A stretch of DNA of 64,000 bases, taken from NCBI RefSeq assembly GCF_038396675.1, contig NC_088931.1:12191501-12255500 (forward strand). Reading direction: 5' to 3'. Position 1 is the first letter of the stretch. Every line of letters begins with the position of its first letter. The notes below the pieces were generated by a model. The model was not told the origin of the DNA. It made no database searches and was given only the letters and a program-made list of their open reading frames with translations. The stretch is from Hydra vulgaris. Its lineage: Eukaryota; Cnidaria; Hydrozoa; Anthoathecata; Hydridae. Shown in pieces: positions 1 through 56,005 of the stretch. The position numbers and the translations under genes were made by a program.

Positions 1-660
1 TTTCTTCAAGTACTGCATCAACCTCTGCTGTATTGACTGGCATCTCAGCTTCAAGTAACACAGTTTCTACAGAAATTATTTTAGAAGTGGAACAAGAAAT
101 AGAAGTGTGTCATAATAAAATTTTGCTAGAGTTGCATGCAGACTTAGAAAAAGATAATTATGATCAAGTCAAAGAATTAAGAAAAAACAAGTCTCCTCAT
201 GATATTGGAATGTGGCAAATGATAATTTCCTCATCTTTTCGAGATGTAATGGTACAAATTGGACATTTCAAACATTTCAAAATCAAAACTTTCCTTTCCC
301 AATTGATGAAGAAAAAAAGAGAACACTGCCTAAAAAATGGTTTACACGTACACTTCACAATGGAAAAAAATTCTTACGAGCATGGTTATGTTATTCTCGT
401 ACAAAAAATGCCTTCTGCTGCTGCCTATTTAATCGAGAATCTAATTGATCTACAAAAAATGCCTCCTGCTGCTGCCTATTTAATCGAGAATCTAACTGAT
501 CTACAAGAAGCAGCTTTAATCTTAAAAAAGGATTTTCACACTGGAAGAAGCTTAATCCACGATTTCCAAGTCATGAGGGAAGCTCCGCTCATCTTTCGGC
601 ATTTTAAAAGTGGAAAGAATTGGAAAGAGGCTTGAAAAATGGCGGGCTAATTGATGATCA
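1..660 (+). pseudogene. hAT-family (TTF/ZMYM-like) transposase remnant, truncated at window edge
   Basis: The sequence shows a coding remnant split over frames. One frame (from 33) gives the SPHDIGMW and SSSFRDVMVQIG stretch. After a shift near 260 a second frame gives NFPFPIDEEKKRT, KKWFTRTLHNGKKFLRAWLCYS and a Cys pair. Downstream, a third frame gives a KLNPRFPSHEGSSAH-like stretch. This order (DIxxW, YxxxxGP-like, FxxxWF, LRxWLxYSxxxxxxFCFxC, then SHExSxxH) is that of the TTF-type zinc finger and start of the transposase in ZMYM1/hAT-like elements. It is a dead, frame-shifted copy; the rest lies outside the window. Family assignment is from motif memory, not a search. Confidence 0.6.
402..503 (+). 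repeat. 51-bp tandem duplication
   Basis: Two copies of a 51-bp unit (402-452 and 453-503) differ at only a couple of bases. They lie inside the hAT remnant and duplicate 17 codons in one frame (MPSAAAYLIENL / MPPAAAYLIENL). It looks like a late local duplication in dead coding sequence. Confidence 0.85.
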
Positions 661-2374
661 GCTTCAGATTCAAGTCACTTGAATTTGAATCAGACTATTC
701 TTTTATGTGTTTTTCGTTTAGCACTACTTCACTCTATCGCCTTTCTCTTTATTCTATATCGCTCTTCTTCATCTTAAGACTGCTCTCTTTTCGATGTTAT
801 TTCTGATCAAATTGACCAAGCCCTTTCTCTTTATTATTCAGCTAATATCGTTGTTGTAAGTGTAATGTTTCGTATTCTCGTTTATAGGAAATAGAATTTA
901 CTTAATATTTGTTTGACATTTATTTCTATATCTATATATTAAATTGTTACAAAAAATTACTATATTAATTGTGTGTAGACTTCTCATGTCGTTATTTAAA
1001 ACTTAATTGAGTTTAGCGCTACAACTTTGAAGTGAGAATTTGTGCGGAAATAGGGAACACTTTAGCAATCATTAGGGAATACTTTAGCCATCATTTCCCG
1101 TGTCATTCTTCAAAGGGAATTACTTATTCTGTAATCGCTAATTGTTATTCTGAACGATTGCTAGAATTATTGTCCTGAGGGAATTGCTTGCGTAACAATC
1201 ATTACACCTTCTTTCTTTTAAAAACGCATGTTGTAATCAAAATAGTGTTTGGGTTACGTCAAAATTATTTCTAATCTTGTGATAGTAATGTTGCGGTTTG
1301 TTGATTCATCATGATTTGTATTTCAATCATTTTTTGTGTTTTTTGACAGTTTACTTTTCCCATAAGCACGTCTTCTGATTCATTAGTATCGATGTCATCA
1401 TCTGATAAACTTTATAATATTAAATACCTTTATAACTATTTTAACTAACTTTTACTTAGTTCTTATGGTATGATTTTATTGTTTAAATGTAAACAATTTT
1501 ATTGCACAACAGTTTGCTAAAATGTTTAAGAAAAGAACAGAAAAAAAAATAATAATAAATAAATAAATTAACTAACTTTCTGATCTACTTCTTTCTTTGT
1601 TTTTAGTAGATGTCTTCTGTTTCTTCTGATAACATTTCCATTTAAGGTTTTTACATTAAAACTTCGTAGTTGTTTGCACATGTCTCTTTGCCATTCCGTT
1701 TGATTGTTGATACGGTGGGCTCCTAGTTATATCTTTAAACTCCCACTATTTATTAAATTTTGGAATTCTGAAGATGTGAATTGTGTGCCGTTGCAGCTCC
1801 TTACAAACTGCGGTATGCAAAGTCAGCAAAAGGTCATGTTTAGTCTCTTTAATCTCATGTTTAATCTTTGTTTGCGATTGGATGTAATCTTTCGATTTCC
1901 AAATAACGACCATAATAGTTGACCACTGTTATAAAATCCTGATTATTCGAGTAAAATAAATCAGTTCCTACGATTTGAAACGGATGATTTGGCATTTCAC
2001 TTGATATCATTAATTTCTTACTTAGTTTTTTGAGTATTCTTTTTTTAACTCGTTTTCTTGTTTTCCTTTAATCCGTTTTACTTTGTTTAGAGTAGATAGT
2101 TCTTTTTGCTGTCGGCACTTAAGTTTGTTTATCTCATTTAGTAGTTTGATAGCTTGCAAGTCTTGGGAGATTTGTAAATGATGAACGAGTTTGCTTGTTG
2201 TTTCCACTTCATAAAATTTAACCAACTTTTTACAACTTTTGTAGTGACGCAACATCTTTGGTGTTCCAAGTACTGGAATAAAATTCCCTCCATAACCACG
2301 TAGTTTAATAACTGTATAAGTAAGGTTATCACGTAATGCTAATTGGTCGGAAAATCTTTTTGCAATTACATCAA
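661..2374. other. Intergenic AT-rich stretch, no supported gene
   Basis: I see no homologous coding sequence here. A 77-codon open frame on the minus strand (2022-2255) is Lys/Glu-rich and unrecognised. It could be a scrap of a mobile-element protein but has no supporting neighbour, so it is not called. Confidence 0.5.
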
Positions 2375-4560
2375 CTTACACACAACATTATTGTTTGTTA
2401 CTTTGATGCTCATTACACTGAATGCCTTGGCTCTAATGTCAGTGAATCTGCAGGCGTTAAGGCCCACAACTTTTGTCTTTCTCAATCTCAAACACAAATA
2501 GTTAACTTTCCAACTCGCTTTCCAGAAAATCTGAATTATTCATCTTCTCTACTCGACTTATGTCTTCTTTGTGATCCTAGTCAGTGCTCACCCTTAGGTG
2601 CTTCTGGTTAAGATTTGATCTCTCTAAAACTATTATCTCATTCTTCTTCATTGTCAGAATCCCCTATCATCTAAATTGTATACATATATATTGTACCTCT
2701 TACAATTACCTTATAACTGACTTTAACTCTTCACGTAATTTTCTTCGTTATGACCCTCAAGTAAAATCTTTCGTCTTCCTGCTGAAAATGTGCTTCTTAT
2801 GTAACTTCATGAATTCAGGCTGGCATGGAATCTTTTATTCCTTCGCAAGAGTTCCAAGCCAAGCCCCACTCTTCTCCATGATTTTTCTCGCATTGTGCTG
2901 CTGCAATTTCCAATCAAAACCATCACTTCTATACCTATCGCAAAAACAATTCTCCAGAAATCAGACGTGTGTTTACTATTGCTAGATACCATTGTAAAAA
3001 AGTTTTGTCTAATTCCAAACTCGCTATTCTCAAAACACAAAACTTTTTATTTCATCTATATTGCGTCTATAATAAAGGAAATCCGTTATTCCGCCTCTCT
3101 TGCGTGGTTTAGATTTTGTTATCTCACCTAAAGATAAAGCTAAGTTGTTTAATAAGAACTTTTTATCAATCTCATCTCCTGATTCCTCTAACCACATCTT
3201 ACCTGATATGACCAACAAACAAGTTGATCCATTACTTGATGTTCGTATCATTCCAGCTTCTGTATCTAAAGTGATTCCATGCTCAGACTCTTCTACAACT
3301 TGTGGTCTGGATATCATATAGTTTGTTAGTGATAATAACTGATAGGTTTTGTCGTGCATTAGATAAATGTGGAGAGGTTACGGCAATTGTTTTCGGTATT
3401 TATAGAGCTTTTGATAAAGTTTAGTATGCTGTTCTTCTCCATAAGCTCTCTTTTTACGAAGTATTGGGTAAAATTGGGTAAAATCTTGAAGACTACTTAA
3501 TCCTTCCTTATCAGTTGTAGTATAAAACCTGTCTTCGATGGACAGCACTCCTCTTCATTTCCCGTAACTTCAAGGGTTCCTCAAGATTCTATCCGTGGCC
3601 CTATACTTTTTTTAATTTACATTAACGATCTCCCTGAAATTCTCACATTGTGGCATTATTTGCTGATGATACTGCCATTTGGTATTGTCATGATAAGAAG
3701 TCAACACTCTGTGATTTCTTGGAGCATTTGAAAAAAACCTCATTTCTGCTACAGCATGGAGCTCCCAGTGGCTGGCAAACTTTAACACAGATAAAACTCA
3801 ATTTTTTCAGCTAATAGTTATCGTAACAATCTAGATCTTCCTATATTTATGAACGGTAATGTACTCGATGTAATCTACCCTTCGTCTTGTAGAATTAACT
3901 TTTACTTCTGATCTTTCTTGGAAACCATATATCAAATCGATTAAAAAATTAGCATCTGCTTAAAATGTATCTTCTTATTGTACTTAACTCTTTCTTACTC
4001 CGGATTCTATTCTTTATCTCTATAAATCTTAAATCCGTTTATGTATGGATACTGATGCCATATCTGTAGCGAATCTTCAATTGATGTCCTATTTATGTAA
4101 AAAAAAATTATGCTTACAATTCGCAAAAGCAAATTGTAAGCATAACTTTTAATTGTAAGCATAGTTGGATTGCTCCTGCAGCCAACCTTTAACCAATGTC
4201 ACGCCGTAATCTTTTTTTTTTTCTTTTCTACAAATACTATAATGGTCACTGCTCTTAGCGTCTCTTGTGCCACCTACTAAAATTCATTCTCGTGTTACTC
4301 GTCATTCAATTAAGTCCCATCTTTTTAATGCGATTGTTCCTAAGTACTCCAAAAATTCTTATTAGTCTAGTTTTTTTCCTCGAATTACAGTGCATTGGAA
4401 TTTGCTTCCTTTATCTTGTTTCCCTGATTTATATAATTTGCAATCTTTTAAGTTGTTTGTTAATCGTTATGTTGCTTTATAAACTTCAATTTTACTCTTC
4501 CAATAATTTTCAACTCTAATATTGGTTGCTTGCAGCCTTGTTGGTAGTGAAGGTTCAGAA
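2375..4560 (+). mobile_element. LINE (CR1/Jockey-type non-LTR retrotransposon), decayed copy A
   Basis: In order, the + strand shows fragments of an apurinic-type endonuclease (ACYFDAH-like, then NFCLSQSQTQIVNFPTRFP and SLLDLC near 2395-2570), the linker before the reverse transcriptase (2700-3100), the RT start (VDPLLDVRIIPASVSKVI at 3225), a jump over about 280 bp present in sister copies, then RT remnants with an FADDT-like motif near 3655-3680. The C-terminal tail ends near 4525 with the family 3' end TTGCTTGCAGCCTTGTTGG. Many frameshifts and stops make it inactive. Sister copies in this window are at 6100, 22553, 38120, 40985 and 43713. The CR1/Jockey label rests on domain order (AP endonuclease then RT) and the SGVPQGSILGP motif in sister copies. 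Confidence 0.8.
4108..4164. repeat. Hairpin with 14-bp perfect arms plus third copy
   Basis: Arms TTATGCTTACAATT (4108-4121) and its exact reverse complement (4132-4145) flank a 10-base loop. The second arm is repeated almost exactly at 4151-4164. It lies in LINE copy A where sister copies have a single unit, so it is a local fold-back rearrangement. Confidence 0.75.
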
Positions 4561-4772
4561 TAAGAAAGGTCTAATTGAAAGTGAAGATTCAGAAGAAGGA
4601 AGGCCAGGTCAGAGTATCGTCTTCATGATTACCCTGCTACAGATAACATATAACCCAGTGCAACCTGTTTCATGTTCTGCTACCTTGTGTGATACGCTCT
4701 CTAAGTAAAGGCTAGAAGGAGATTGCTTTATGTCACCAGTACTATTTAAAATTGGTCATGCCTATAGATATA
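4561..4772. other. Short unassigned stretch between LINE copy A and the mariner element
   Basis: A GA-rich stretch (GAAGATTCAGAAGAAGGAAG) follows the LINE 3' end. It may be LINE 3' sequence or another element scrap. I see no gene here. Confidence 0.4.
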
Positions 4773-6057
4773 ACGGGTGATGCGGAAGTTATCGGACAAA
4801 TCCTAATTTCATTATTTGAGCATAATAATTAGTTTTTGTGGTTTTATGCGTAGCCATAAACGTTCTATAAAATATAAACTTTATTATTTGAGACACAATT
4901 ATTTAAAATGAGGTTAAATGCAGCTGAACGAGAATCTTTTCGAAAGCGACTAAAAATGTTTTTTGCAAATAAACCTAATATAAAAAAAAAAAAAATCGTA
5001 AATCATTTTGAAAAGGAAGGATTTGTTCGAAGTACAATATATGATAACCTAAAAAAACTTGAAACTGTTCAATTGTTTTCTGATAGAAAGCACCCTGGTC
5101 GTCCGACATCCTGGACTAGAGAAAAGAAAGACTTAACGAGACTTGTCAACAATCGAAAAGGGGTCAGTCAGAGAAAAATAGGTATTAAATTCGGTGTAAA
5201 TCAATCGACAATTAGTCGTCAGTTAAAAAAAATGAATATTAAATATAGAAAACGTAAAAAGACTCCAAAATACACTATAGAACAACAAATAAAGGCAAAG
5301 AAAAGAAGCAGGAAACTAGTTACCCAACTCAATAACACAAAATCGAAAAATACTTTTGTTTTGCAGGGGACAACATGCCTGGAAATTCTGGATACTACAC
5401 AAACAACAAAAAGACATGCCCAGAAAGTGTTCGTTTTATAGGAAAAGAGAAATTTCCAAAAAAATGATTAATGTGGATAGCCATATCTGACCATTGTAAG
5501 TCCGAGCCATTGTTTCGCACTTCCAAAGCTGTAGCTATCAATTCATCAATCTATATTAATGAATGTTTAGAAAACCGACTTCTTCCATTTATTCACAAGT
5601 ATCATGGAGACTTTAACTATTTATTTTGGCCAGATTTAGCAAGTTCTCATTATTCTAAAGATTCTCTAAATTGGATGGACCAATATGTCTATTACGTTGA
5701 TAAAGAATCCAATCCCCAAAATGTGCCTCAAGCACGACCAATTGAAAATATTTGGGGACATTTGGCACAGAAGGTTTACGAGGGAGATTGGCAAGCTTCA
5801 ACAGAGCAAGTTTTGATTGATTGCATTAAACTAAAACTACAAGAAATTGATTTAAACTTTTTACAGTTGCATATGAAAGGCGTCAGAGCAAAATTGAGAT
5901 TAATTGCAGATGGTGGTGTTTTTTCATATAAAAAATAATATATTTTTATTAAAAGATAAATGCTTTATTTAAAAAAAATATAATAGTAGTTTGTTTTTTT
6001 ATTTATAAATAAGTTATTGACGTTTTTATTTTGTCCGATAACTTCCGCATTACCCGT
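4773..6057 (+). mobile_element. Tc1/mariner-superfamily DNA transposon with both ends
   Basis: The 1285-bp element begins ACGGGTGATGCGGAAGTTAT and ends in the inverted complement of ACGGGTAATGCGGAAGTTAT. The terminal repeats are about 28 bp with one mismatch and are flanked by TA on both sides (4771-4772, 6058-6059). TA target duplication and 1.3 kb length are standard for Tc1/mariner. The single coding region inside (4908-5938) is a broken IS630-type transposase. The ACGGGT termini differ from the common CAGT-type Tc1 ends. It sits between LINE copies A and B. Confidence 0.9.
4908..5938 (+). pseudogene. Tc1/mariner (IS630-type) transposase, frame-shifted
   Basis: The N-terminal part (4908-5441) is Lys/Arg-rich and holds two helix-turn-helix regions: one near residues 25-50 (IVNHFEKEGFVRSTIYDNL) and one near 80-110 (GVSQRKIGIKFGVNQSTIS), separated by a GRP hinge (HPGRPTSW). 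The C-terminal part (5471-5938) carries the DDE/D segment FWPDLASSHYS and, near its middle, PIENIWGHLAQKVY, in which the glutamate is the expected third acidic residue. Between them the frame shifts around 5375-5470, where GDNMPGNSGYYT is read in another frame, and the segment expected to hold the first catalytic aspartate is not visible. The copy is inactive as sequenced. Confidence 0.85.
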
Positions 6058-6099
6058 TATAAACATATATATTAATTTTTTTATTTCTATTCTAACTTA

Positions 6100-8797
6100 C
6101 TACTCCCCAAAATCTGAATGAGACTCTTTTCATGATTTTTTTCGTAACGGTCCCTGGGTTGATGTCTTTTCCCTCTCAGCTGAAAATGTGCCTCCTACAT
6201 AACATCCTGGATTCAGGTAGGAGTGGTAGGAATGGATGTTTTTTTTCCTTCTCATTGGTTCCAAGTCAAGCTCCATCTACTCCATGGTTTTCACCCTCTT
6301 GTGCAGCTGTTATATCTAATCATTTTTTCATCTTTTTCAAAAGAACAACTCTCTTGAGAACAAATAGCTATTTATTATTGCAAGAAACTGATGTAAATAA
6401 GTGCTTTCAGATGCTAAGCTCCATTATTCTCAGTTCACTTAATCTCGTATCTTATCCCAGAAGTTAGGCACTTGAGAATTTTTGAAAATCTTCAACAGCC
6501 TCATTAACAAAGTTGAGTCTAACATGGTATCTCTAGTTTGTAGACTGATGGACTGATCTTATTACCTCTCTCAAGGATAAGGCAGAAATGCTTGCAATGA
6601 ACTTTTCTTCTGATTCAACTCTCAAATCTTATGGCCATTTCCTTCCTTCCATTCTAATTAAACAGGTTAACCATTGCTAGACATACAAATCACTCTAGCT
6701 TCTGTTGCTAAAGTCATATCTCGATTAAGTTCTTTTACGGCTTGTGGTCCAGACAACATTGTTTTTCAGAACTCTCATTAATTTTCTCTAAACTATTTAA
6801 TAAGTGCTTGACAGTTTTTTTTTAGTCTTACTTTCCTTCCTGCTGGAAAATGGCATCTGTTGTTCCAATTTTCAAAAACTATGGCGAACATTTTGACCCC
6901 TCCAATCATCATTCAATCAGTCTTCTTTCTGTATAGCAAGGTCTTTGGGTCTTTGATAAACAAATTTTTCAAATCCTATCTTGAGTCAAATAACTTGCTG
7001 TCAGACAATCAATACGGTTTTCGATGCTCTCGCTCTACGGCTGACTTTTTCACTGCTGTGACCAAAAGGTTTCATTGTGCATTAGATGGAGGCTAGAGGT
7101 TAAGGTTCTTGGCATATCTAAGGCTTTCGACAAGGTTAAGCATGTTGGTTAGGGTGCATCCAACGCCCCATACATTCAAAAATTGATCTGTCCCTATTCT
7201 TTAAACTTTCTATTGGTTCTCACAAGACACCCTGTTAAATTTATGTTGGGTCTCAAAAGAAGCGAAACTTTATAAAAATTTTAAAAATAGTTATCATTTT
7301 TTTGTTAAAAATACCTTGAAAATTTTTTTTGACAAAAACATGAAAAAAAAGGTTTTTTTTAATTTTTTGTTAAAAAATAATAATTTTTATGCAATAAAAC
7401 TTAAAATAATAATTCTTGTGTAAAATTTTGTTATTTTTGAAATTTTTATAAATTTTTGCTTCTTTTGAGACCCAACATGTCATACTTTTGAAAAACTTTT
7501 TTTCCTTCTGTTTAGGGTCTTGTTGCAAGTTTCAGACTTGAGGTGGCCCCCCTAAATCTCATTCAATTTTGAAAAAATTTAACAGGGTGTCTTGTGAGAA
7601 CCAATAGAAAGTTTTAAGAATAGGGGCAGATCAATTTTTGAATGTATGGGGCGTTGGATGCACCCTAATGTTGGTATTCTCCATAAGCTTGTTTCATTTG
7701 GTGTATCTGGGAAATTTTTTGAGATTATCAAATTGCTTCTTTCTAACCGCTTTATTAAAATCATCCTCGAAGGCCAACACTCTTTTTTATTTCCAGTAAC
7801 TTCTGGGGTACCTCAAGGTTCTATCTTTGGTCGTATTTTATTTCTTATCTACATTAATAATTTTCCCGAAAAAGTTACATCTAAAGTAGCTCTTTTTGCT
7901 GATGACTCAACTTTATATTCCTGTCTTGACAAAAAGTCTTCTCTTTTCGATTGCTTAGAGCAGGCAGCCAATCTTAAATCTGAACTCTGTTATTTGAACA
8001 AAATTCTGTTATTTACAGCAAAAAAGTATTACAGTACTGTTGACATTCCTATATTGATGAATGGCAACTCACTGAGTCCTCTTCTTTCCGTCTTCTTGGA
8101 TTATCATTTACTACTTACCTTTCATGGAAACTATATTTATAATTGATTGCTAAATTAGCATCTGCTAAGGTTGCTTCTCTTTAAGGTGCTTGCTATTTTC
8201 TCTCTCCTGATTCCATTCTCTACCTCTACAAATCTCTTATTTGTTCCTGCATGGAATACTGTTGTCATATTTGGGCTGGTTCTTCTAATGATGCTCTTTT
8301 TCTACTAGAGAAGGCCCATAAACGCATTGTAAACGTAGTTGGGCCCGGTCTATCTGCTTAGCTTGAGTCACTTTCTTATTGTTGTAATGTTGTATCTCTT
8401 TCTCTTTTCTACAAATACTATAATGGACGCTACTCAAAGGAGCTTTCATCTCTAGCTCCATCAACCAAAACTCATTCTCGCTTGACTCGTCACTCATCAA
8501 AGTCTCATTATTTTAATGTATCTGTCCCTGCATGCTCAAAAAACTTATATTCGTCTAGCTTTTTTCCCCGCACTTCAACCCTTTGGAACTCTCTCCCATC
8601 ATTTTAACATTCCTACAACCTTCAACTTTCTATGTTTTCTGTCAACCGTTTCCTTGTTCTATTCTTTTTTTCTAGTAAATCCCAACTTAATAGTGGTTGC
8701 TTGCTGCTGTGTTGGGACTAAATCAGAATGAAAAAAAAAAAAGATATTCTTTTCGAAAAAAAAAAAAAAAGAAAAAAAAAAGAAAAAAAAAAAGATT
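6100..8797 (+). mobile_element. LINE (CR1/Jockey-type), copy B, with A-rich 3' tail, split by a MITE
   Basis: Starts in the linker region (6110-6480), then RT fragments (SVAKVISRL-like 6690; NKFFKSYLESNNLLSDNQYGFRCSRSTADF at about 6960-7050). It is then interrupted by a 518-bp MITE (7150-7667) and resumes with the RT core: [24 protein letters not shown] (7795-7870) and ALFADDSTLYSC (7890-7925). The tail region runs to the family 3' end near 8725 and an A-rich tail to about 8797. Stops and shifts are present throughout. Removing the MITE and one copy of its target duplication restores the reading KHVGILHKL, matching sister copies. Confidence 0.85.
7150..7667. mobile_element. hAT-like MITE with long inverted repeats and 8-bp target duplication
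   Basis: The 518-bp element starts TAGGGTGCATCCAACGCCCC and ends with its near-exact reverse complement. The inverted arms extend about 85 bp (to the AACAGGGTGTCTTGTGAG block), with further internal pairing around TTGGGTCTCAAAAGAAGC (about 7250 and 7460). It is flanked by ATGTTGGT on both sides (7142-7149 and 7668-7675). An 8-bp duplication and TAGGG-type ends are typical of hAT. There is no coding capacity, so it is non-autonomous. Confidence 0.9.
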
Positions 8798-9389
8798 TCC
8801 GAGCTTTTTAAAAGGATGGAAAATGTCCCGACATCGTATTCCGATATATGTGTTTTACACCGGCAAAACAAATGTTCAAACAAAATTACTTACCGTAAAG
8901 TGAGTCTATCATTGAAAGAATTATTATGAAAGAACTATTATGAAAGAAACATTGAAAGAAACAACTTCTTTTATAGAAAATTACAATTTCAAAAATCAGT
9001 TATTTTTTATAGAACCAAGTTCAAGCTACACTTTTGTTCAAGATTTGACAAATTACACTTTATAATTAAAGAGTGAAGTCATTTTTCGTCTTTTTTCTAA
9101 ACAATCCCTAGGCGCAGAACTATATTAATTGTATGTTTTTTTTTTCATCAAAATATCGATATTTCAAAATAAATCAACTAAGAATGACGTTAAATCTTGT
9201 CATTATGAAGTTTTTTTTACGAATATTTTCCGTATTATATTCATAGAGTTCCAGCTGTTATAATAAAAAACAAACAAAAATCCTAATAAAAAATAATGTA
9301 TATTTAAATCAACCGAAAAAATGTGACAATGGAAGGTTTAGTTTAAATTCAAATGTTAAAGTTTTTGTTTCCTTTCATCATGTTTTTTT
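8798..9389. other. AT-rich intergenic, no supported gene
   Basis: Only simple-sequence runs are visible, including a short partial tandem of TATGAAAGAA-type units at about 8925-8965. No coding remnant is recognised. Confidence 0.5.
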
Positions 9390-10320
9390 CACTCAGTATG
9401 TATCAACCTCCAGTAATGCTTTAAGGGTGCAAAAAAAAAAAAAAAAAAAGAGCAACATCTAATGGTTAAACTAAATGAGTAGTTGTAGCTGGAAGACAGA
9501 TAAACGTGATATCATACTCTTCACACGCATTTATCACTTTTTTAGAGAAGTGTGATGATAAATTCTCACCAATGAAAATTGTATTTCCTTTTTTTTTTTT
9601 GTATTTATGGAATAATCATTTTGAAAAACCAATCTTTAAAGTAAAAAGTATTAAACCACCCACTTTTACTACTGTTATAAACAGTATCAAGTATACTTTT
9701 CACCAATTTTCCCACAAATTTCTTATTTAATAACAATGCAAATGGGTAACATAGTACCATTAGCAGCTCTAGGAAACATTAAATTTTTTGAGGTTTTAGA
9801 AATGTTTAGAATTCTTTCTGGATATCTAGGGCCTTGTTTAAAAATATATTTTTTACTCATCATAGTTGATGTAAACAGTTAAAACATTTGTCATATTTTT
9901 CAAGATTATCAGTTATCAGTTATACTAGATGAAGTTTTTGCTTTATCTGTGGCTATATAGGTTGCATATCTACTTAACAAAAAATTAATTGTTTGTTATG
10001 TTTTAAAAAACAATTCTTTTCCTGGATGGTTATCTTTTAGAAAATATACTTTCTTTCCATTCTTTTTTAAATATCTTTGGCCATAATTCTCAAATCTAAT
10101 AAATCAAATGGGAGTTTCCACTCATTGGTAATTTTTAAATTGTAAGCAAAACTATTTTCCTCCTCAACACTAAACATCTTAGATCGACCTGCTGTTTTAT
10201 GACCATTCATAATTTTTTTATGTTTTATGATTTTCATTCTATAGGTTCTACTTAGAGTTAGAAACTGGAATTTTTTTTTCTTTAAAGATTCAAAAAGAGT
10301 GAGTGTTTTGCTTTGCACTA
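9390..10320 (-). pseudogene. pogo/Tigger-like (CENP-B type) transposase remnant
   Basis: Read on the minus strand, 10067-10318 gives a helix-turn-helix segment with GRSKMFSVEEENSFAYNLK and PFDLLDLRIMAKDIF, the layout of the CENP-B/Tc5-type DNA-binding domain of pogo and Tigger transposases. Further on (about 9590-9480 on the minus strand) is GNTIFIGENLSSHFS followed by EEYDITFICLPA, which matches the DDE_1 block usually written GDNLSSH with FLPP. Here the usual aspartate reads as glutamate. Many stops lie between the two parts, so this is an old dead copy. No clear terminal repeats were found. Confidence 0.65.
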
Positions 10321-11032
10321 AATAAACAGCCTTTAGCAGATTGTCTTTATTATAATTGTTTTATGCTTTGAATACTTTAACATTCCTGACACATCTATTT
10401 TATATTTCTGATCATTTATTGTATGCTAAATCGTAACTATATGAACATATATTATATGCTAAATCAAATATAGTATATACGAAATATGCATGATTGAGGT
10501 GGAGTTTCCAAATAACCCCAATATGCTTTCCAAATAGCCGCTTTGTATTTATCTTAAGATATTTTTTTGTCAAAATTGTTATAAATTTTTATTAAACAAT
10601 CTTTAAAATATTACTTTTTATTTATTTTTTGCTTAGTAATTTTTTTAAATTGAAAAATATGGTTTTTAAATTAAAAAAATGGTACTTGCAAGTTTTAGCC
10701 TAATACAGATTATTATAAACCCTATTACTATTTTATTTTAATAACAGACAAGTATTTTAATAAAAATATTTAAAAAATAACTACTAAATCTAAAGAATGT
10801 TTAAATGATTAATTGTAAATTTTTTACTTTTTATCGAATTAATCTTAGATTAGTTTTTAACTTAGTATTTTTTTTTGATGATAAATTTTTAATAAATTTT
10901 TTAAAAAGAAGATTAATAATCAAACTTTTATTAATTAATATTTAATTTATTATTTATAAACTATATAACAACATTTATTAAAATATACTAATATATTCTT
11001 CTACATTATTATATTAAAAAGTTATTTATACA
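10321..11032 (+). other. Sequence upstream of EMC3
   Basis: AT-rich sequence of about 0.7 kb between the pogo remnant and the EMC3 start codon. It must hold the EMC3 5' UTR and probably its promoter, but I can identify no TATA box, initiator or binding site with confidence in such A+T-rich DNA. Local repeats of the word ATATGCTAAATC occur near 10421-10455. Confidence 0.4.
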
Positions 11033-49731
<38,699 letters not shown>

Positions 49732-50393
49732 TTTCAATAATAATTAAATGATTGAGATGCTTAGTGGGATTTTAATTTATGAGTTTTAATTTTTTTTAAG
49801 TAGTTGCTGTAATTAATACCACATTTAATTAGAAAAAAAAATTTACTGAAATATGTTTGTTTTCACAAATAAATTACAAAGTTCTCATTAAGTTGTTTTT
49901 TGGTAGAATAATTGATATTATTATCAAATAATTTTTTAAATAAAATTAACAATATATTTAATTTAGAAATAAGAAATTTGTTTATTTTCTTTTATATACT
50001 TTATTACTGTTGTTTCTTATATTATTGTTATTATTATTTCTTTTATATTTTGTTATTTTTATTTCTATTAATTTATTATGCTTTTGTTACATAATTTCAG
50101 TTAAAATATTTCATCTGATTTAAAATATTTTTAATTATAAATATTTTAACATAGTTATAATTAATGTCATTTCTACTTTTATATGAAGCTGTTCATTATT
50201 TAAATATGTTTAACATTGCATTGATTGATATTGCTGTTTGTTACATTCATTTATAATATATTAATGAATTTTATATCTATTCTAAATATATATCTGTGAA
50301 ATATTACTAATACTATTTAAAAATAATTTTATTATAAGACCAATGGATTATGATTTGATATAAGCATAATAGAATTATTTTATATTATCCGAA
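49732..50393. other. EMC3-TADA3 intergenic spacer
   Basis: 662 bp, very A+T-rich. It holds the EMC3 3' UTR with a candidate AATAAA (49868) and the TADA3 5' region. TTTTATTATAAG and GATATAAG before the TADA3 ATG look like possible 3' splice sites, which would be needed for leader addition, but this is weak evidence. Confidence 0.5.
49868..49873 (+). terminator. Candidate EMC3 polyadenylation signal
   Basis: AATAAA 137 bases after the EMC3 stop and upstream of TADA3. This is the canonical hexamer, but such words are common in A+T-rich DNA. Confidence 0.5.
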
Positions 50394-55861
<5,468 letters not shown>

Positions 55862-55999
55862 TTTGTATATTATAAATCAGGTCGAATATTAATTAATATA
55901 AAAAGCTTCAATTTTTTTAGTGCTAACCACAAAGTGTTTCATTTGTTTGCGAGTTTAAGTCGGTCCAGGCGTTGTATTAAGCTGGTTTTGCGGAATTTT

Positions 56000-56005
56000 A
56001 ATAAA
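56000..56005 (+). terminator. Candidate TADA3 polyadenylation signal
   Basis: AATAAA 139 bases after the stop. Plausible by position only. Confidence 0.45.

Noticed and set aside
8659..8903. Phe/Lys-rich open frames near the end of LINE copy B
   Set aside because: They come from the A-rich LINE tail.
9506..9730. 74-residue + strand open frame
   Set aside because: It is the reverse-strand shadow of the pogo-like transposase remnant (GENLSSH block).
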